64,000 bases of DNA from Candidatus Gastranaerophilales bacterium (lineage in GTDB: Bacteria > Cyanobacteriota > Vampirovibrionia > Gastranaerophilales > Gastranaerophilaceae), in assembly GCA_944322785.1 (NCBI GenBank), contig CALUPW010000004.1, positions 1 to 64,000 of the forward strand. Direction: 5' to 3'. The notes beneath the pieces are model-generated. The model did no database searches. It was not told where the DNA came from and was given only the letters and a program-made list of their open reading frames with translations. Made by a program: the position numbers and the translations under genes. Below, piece by piece: positions 63,228 through 64,000 of this stretch. The stretch's first letter is position 1, and each line of letters begins with the position of its first letter.

Positions 63228-64000
63228 ATGTTCAGTACAGATACAATTTATGAAGTAGTAATATTTTCAATAGGCGATACCAAAGCAGGGACAAAAATGG
63301 GTAAACTTCAGCTTAAAAATCCTGAAGATGGCACCCTTTTAAACTGCGTTCTATGGGAAGAAGCCTTAAACCGTATGGACAGCAAACTTTTTAGATGCGG
63401 TAATCTTTTAAGAATTGTTTCAGGTTCTTTTAATGAAAAGTTCAACAACTGTCTTATCACATCTCTTGAACTTGTTAAAGAAGCCAAAATGGGGCTTAAT
63501 GAAACTGAGCGGGAAGTTTACTTTAGAGAATTGACTTCATATTTTGACAAAATCAAAAATGACAGATTAAGACAGTTTTTGAATGAATATTTTGAAACTC
63601 ACAAAGAAAGAATTAAAGTAGCACCTGCAGCTAAACTTATGCATCACAACTATATCGGAGGGTTGCTTGTGCATACTGTTGAATGCCTGAAGTTTGCCGA
63701 ATTAAATATGGATGCTATGGATTACAAACCAAATCGTGACAACATATATGCCGCCTGCATTCTTCATGACATCGGCAAAATTTTTGAATACACTATAGAT
63801 TTAGAAACCGGACTGATTGATTATGACGAAGATTTCCGTCATGAATGGCTAACACATTCACAATACGGATTTTCAATATGTATGACAAACGGGTTTAAAG
63901 AAATTGCAAAAATGATTGCTGCTCACCACGGCAGAGCAGAATGGGGCGCTATCATTGATCTTAACGAGCGGGATTTGGAACCCGAACTTTACCTTATTCA
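63228..64000 (+). CDS. YhaM-like OB-fold/HD-domain 3'-5' exoribonuclease (5' part)
   Basis: 257 codons to the window edge, no stop. About residues 1-90 form an OB-like domain (KMGKLQLKNPEDGTLLNCVLWEEA). An HD domain starts near 135 (LMHHNYIGGLLVHTVECL, then ACILHDIGKIFEY and MIAAHHG). Same order as YhaM of Firmicutes, which degrades RNA and DNA from the 3' end. SD TAAGGA precedes the ATG at 63228. The 3' end is outside the window. Confidence 0.88.
   Translation, partial: MFSTDTIYEVVIFSIGDTKAGTKMGKLQLKNPEDGTLLNCVLWEEALNRMDSKLFRCGNLLRIVSGSFNEKFNNCLITSLELVKEAKMGLNETEREVYFRELTSYFDKIKNDRLRQFLNEYFETHKERIKVAPAAKLMHHNYIGGLLVHTVECLKFAELNMDAMDYKPNRDNIYAACILHDIGKIFEYTIDLETGLIDYDEDFRHEWLTHSQYGFSICMTNGFKEIAKMIAAHHGRAEWGAIIDLNERDLEPELYLI

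Overview
The window is an AT-rich, densely coded bacterial chromosome segment. It most likely comes from a gut-type non-photosynthetic cyanobacterial relative (Vampirovibrionia/'Melainabacteria', order Gastranaerophilales). Evidence for this is a Ycf23/DUF561-like gene otherwise typical of cyanobacteria and plastids, many prepilin-like proteins starting FT[LM]AEV, lineage-type hypothetical proteins, and no photosynthesis genes. The taxonomic placement is inference from protein character, not from a database search. No rRNA, tRNA, CRISPR array, transposase or prophage was recognised.

Layout. 0-11.5 kb: prepilin-like gene A with a divergent XRE regulator; purA; a 1.1-kb gene-free stretch full of inverted repeats; an M16 peptidase; a DUF378 protein; an XRE regulator/prepilin B divergent pair; gapA; a prepilin C/HTH divergent pair; two lineage hypotheticals. 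11.5-23.7 kb: radA; a BlaI-type regulator operon with an exported protein; another exported protein; a TIGR03960-type radical SAM protein followed by ribonuclease G/E; small membrane proteins; a LysM protein; a ketopantoate-reductase-like gene. 23.9-33 kb: an HD-GYP-like protein; an XRE/prepilin D divergent pair; an AGCS symporter; family 4 uracil-DNA glycosylase; large hypotheticals behind a histidine-codon-rich leader with a terminator; DUF167; RelA/SpoT. 33-46 kb: two large lineage proteins; a histidine kinase, response regulator and degenerate PilB/GspE-like protein; MlaE; ilvE; a protein with a 7-residue PGDT repeat; an HtrA-like protease; Ycf23; a membrane glycosyltransferase. 47-56 kb: folC; a prepilin E/XRE divergent pair; the cell-wall run murF-mraY-murD-ftsW-murG; divergent rplU-rpmA. 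56-64 kb: prepilin F; two zinc-type dehydrogenases; a GNAT-like protein; a 51-residue basic protein; ilvC; prepilin G; and the start of a YhaM-like HD nuclease cut by the window edge.

The most striking theme is a dispersed family of seven prepilin-like genes, about one per 9 kb. Five (A-E) sit head-to-head with a small XRE/Cro-type repressor-like gene, and four of those five intergenic regions hold a clear palindrome, each different. The other two (F, G) lack a regulator. They are instead preceded by a 153-bp direct repeat containing a 12-13 nt G tract just inside a well-placed GTG start, followed by palindromic repeat DNA that separates this start from the mature FTMAEV sequence. Together this looks like a multi-locus, individually switched surface-appendage repertoire: repressor-controlled cassettes plus possible slipped-strand cassettes. 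A degenerate PilB-like protein and two-component genes are in the same window. Function and switching are inference; the architecture is read directly from the sequence.
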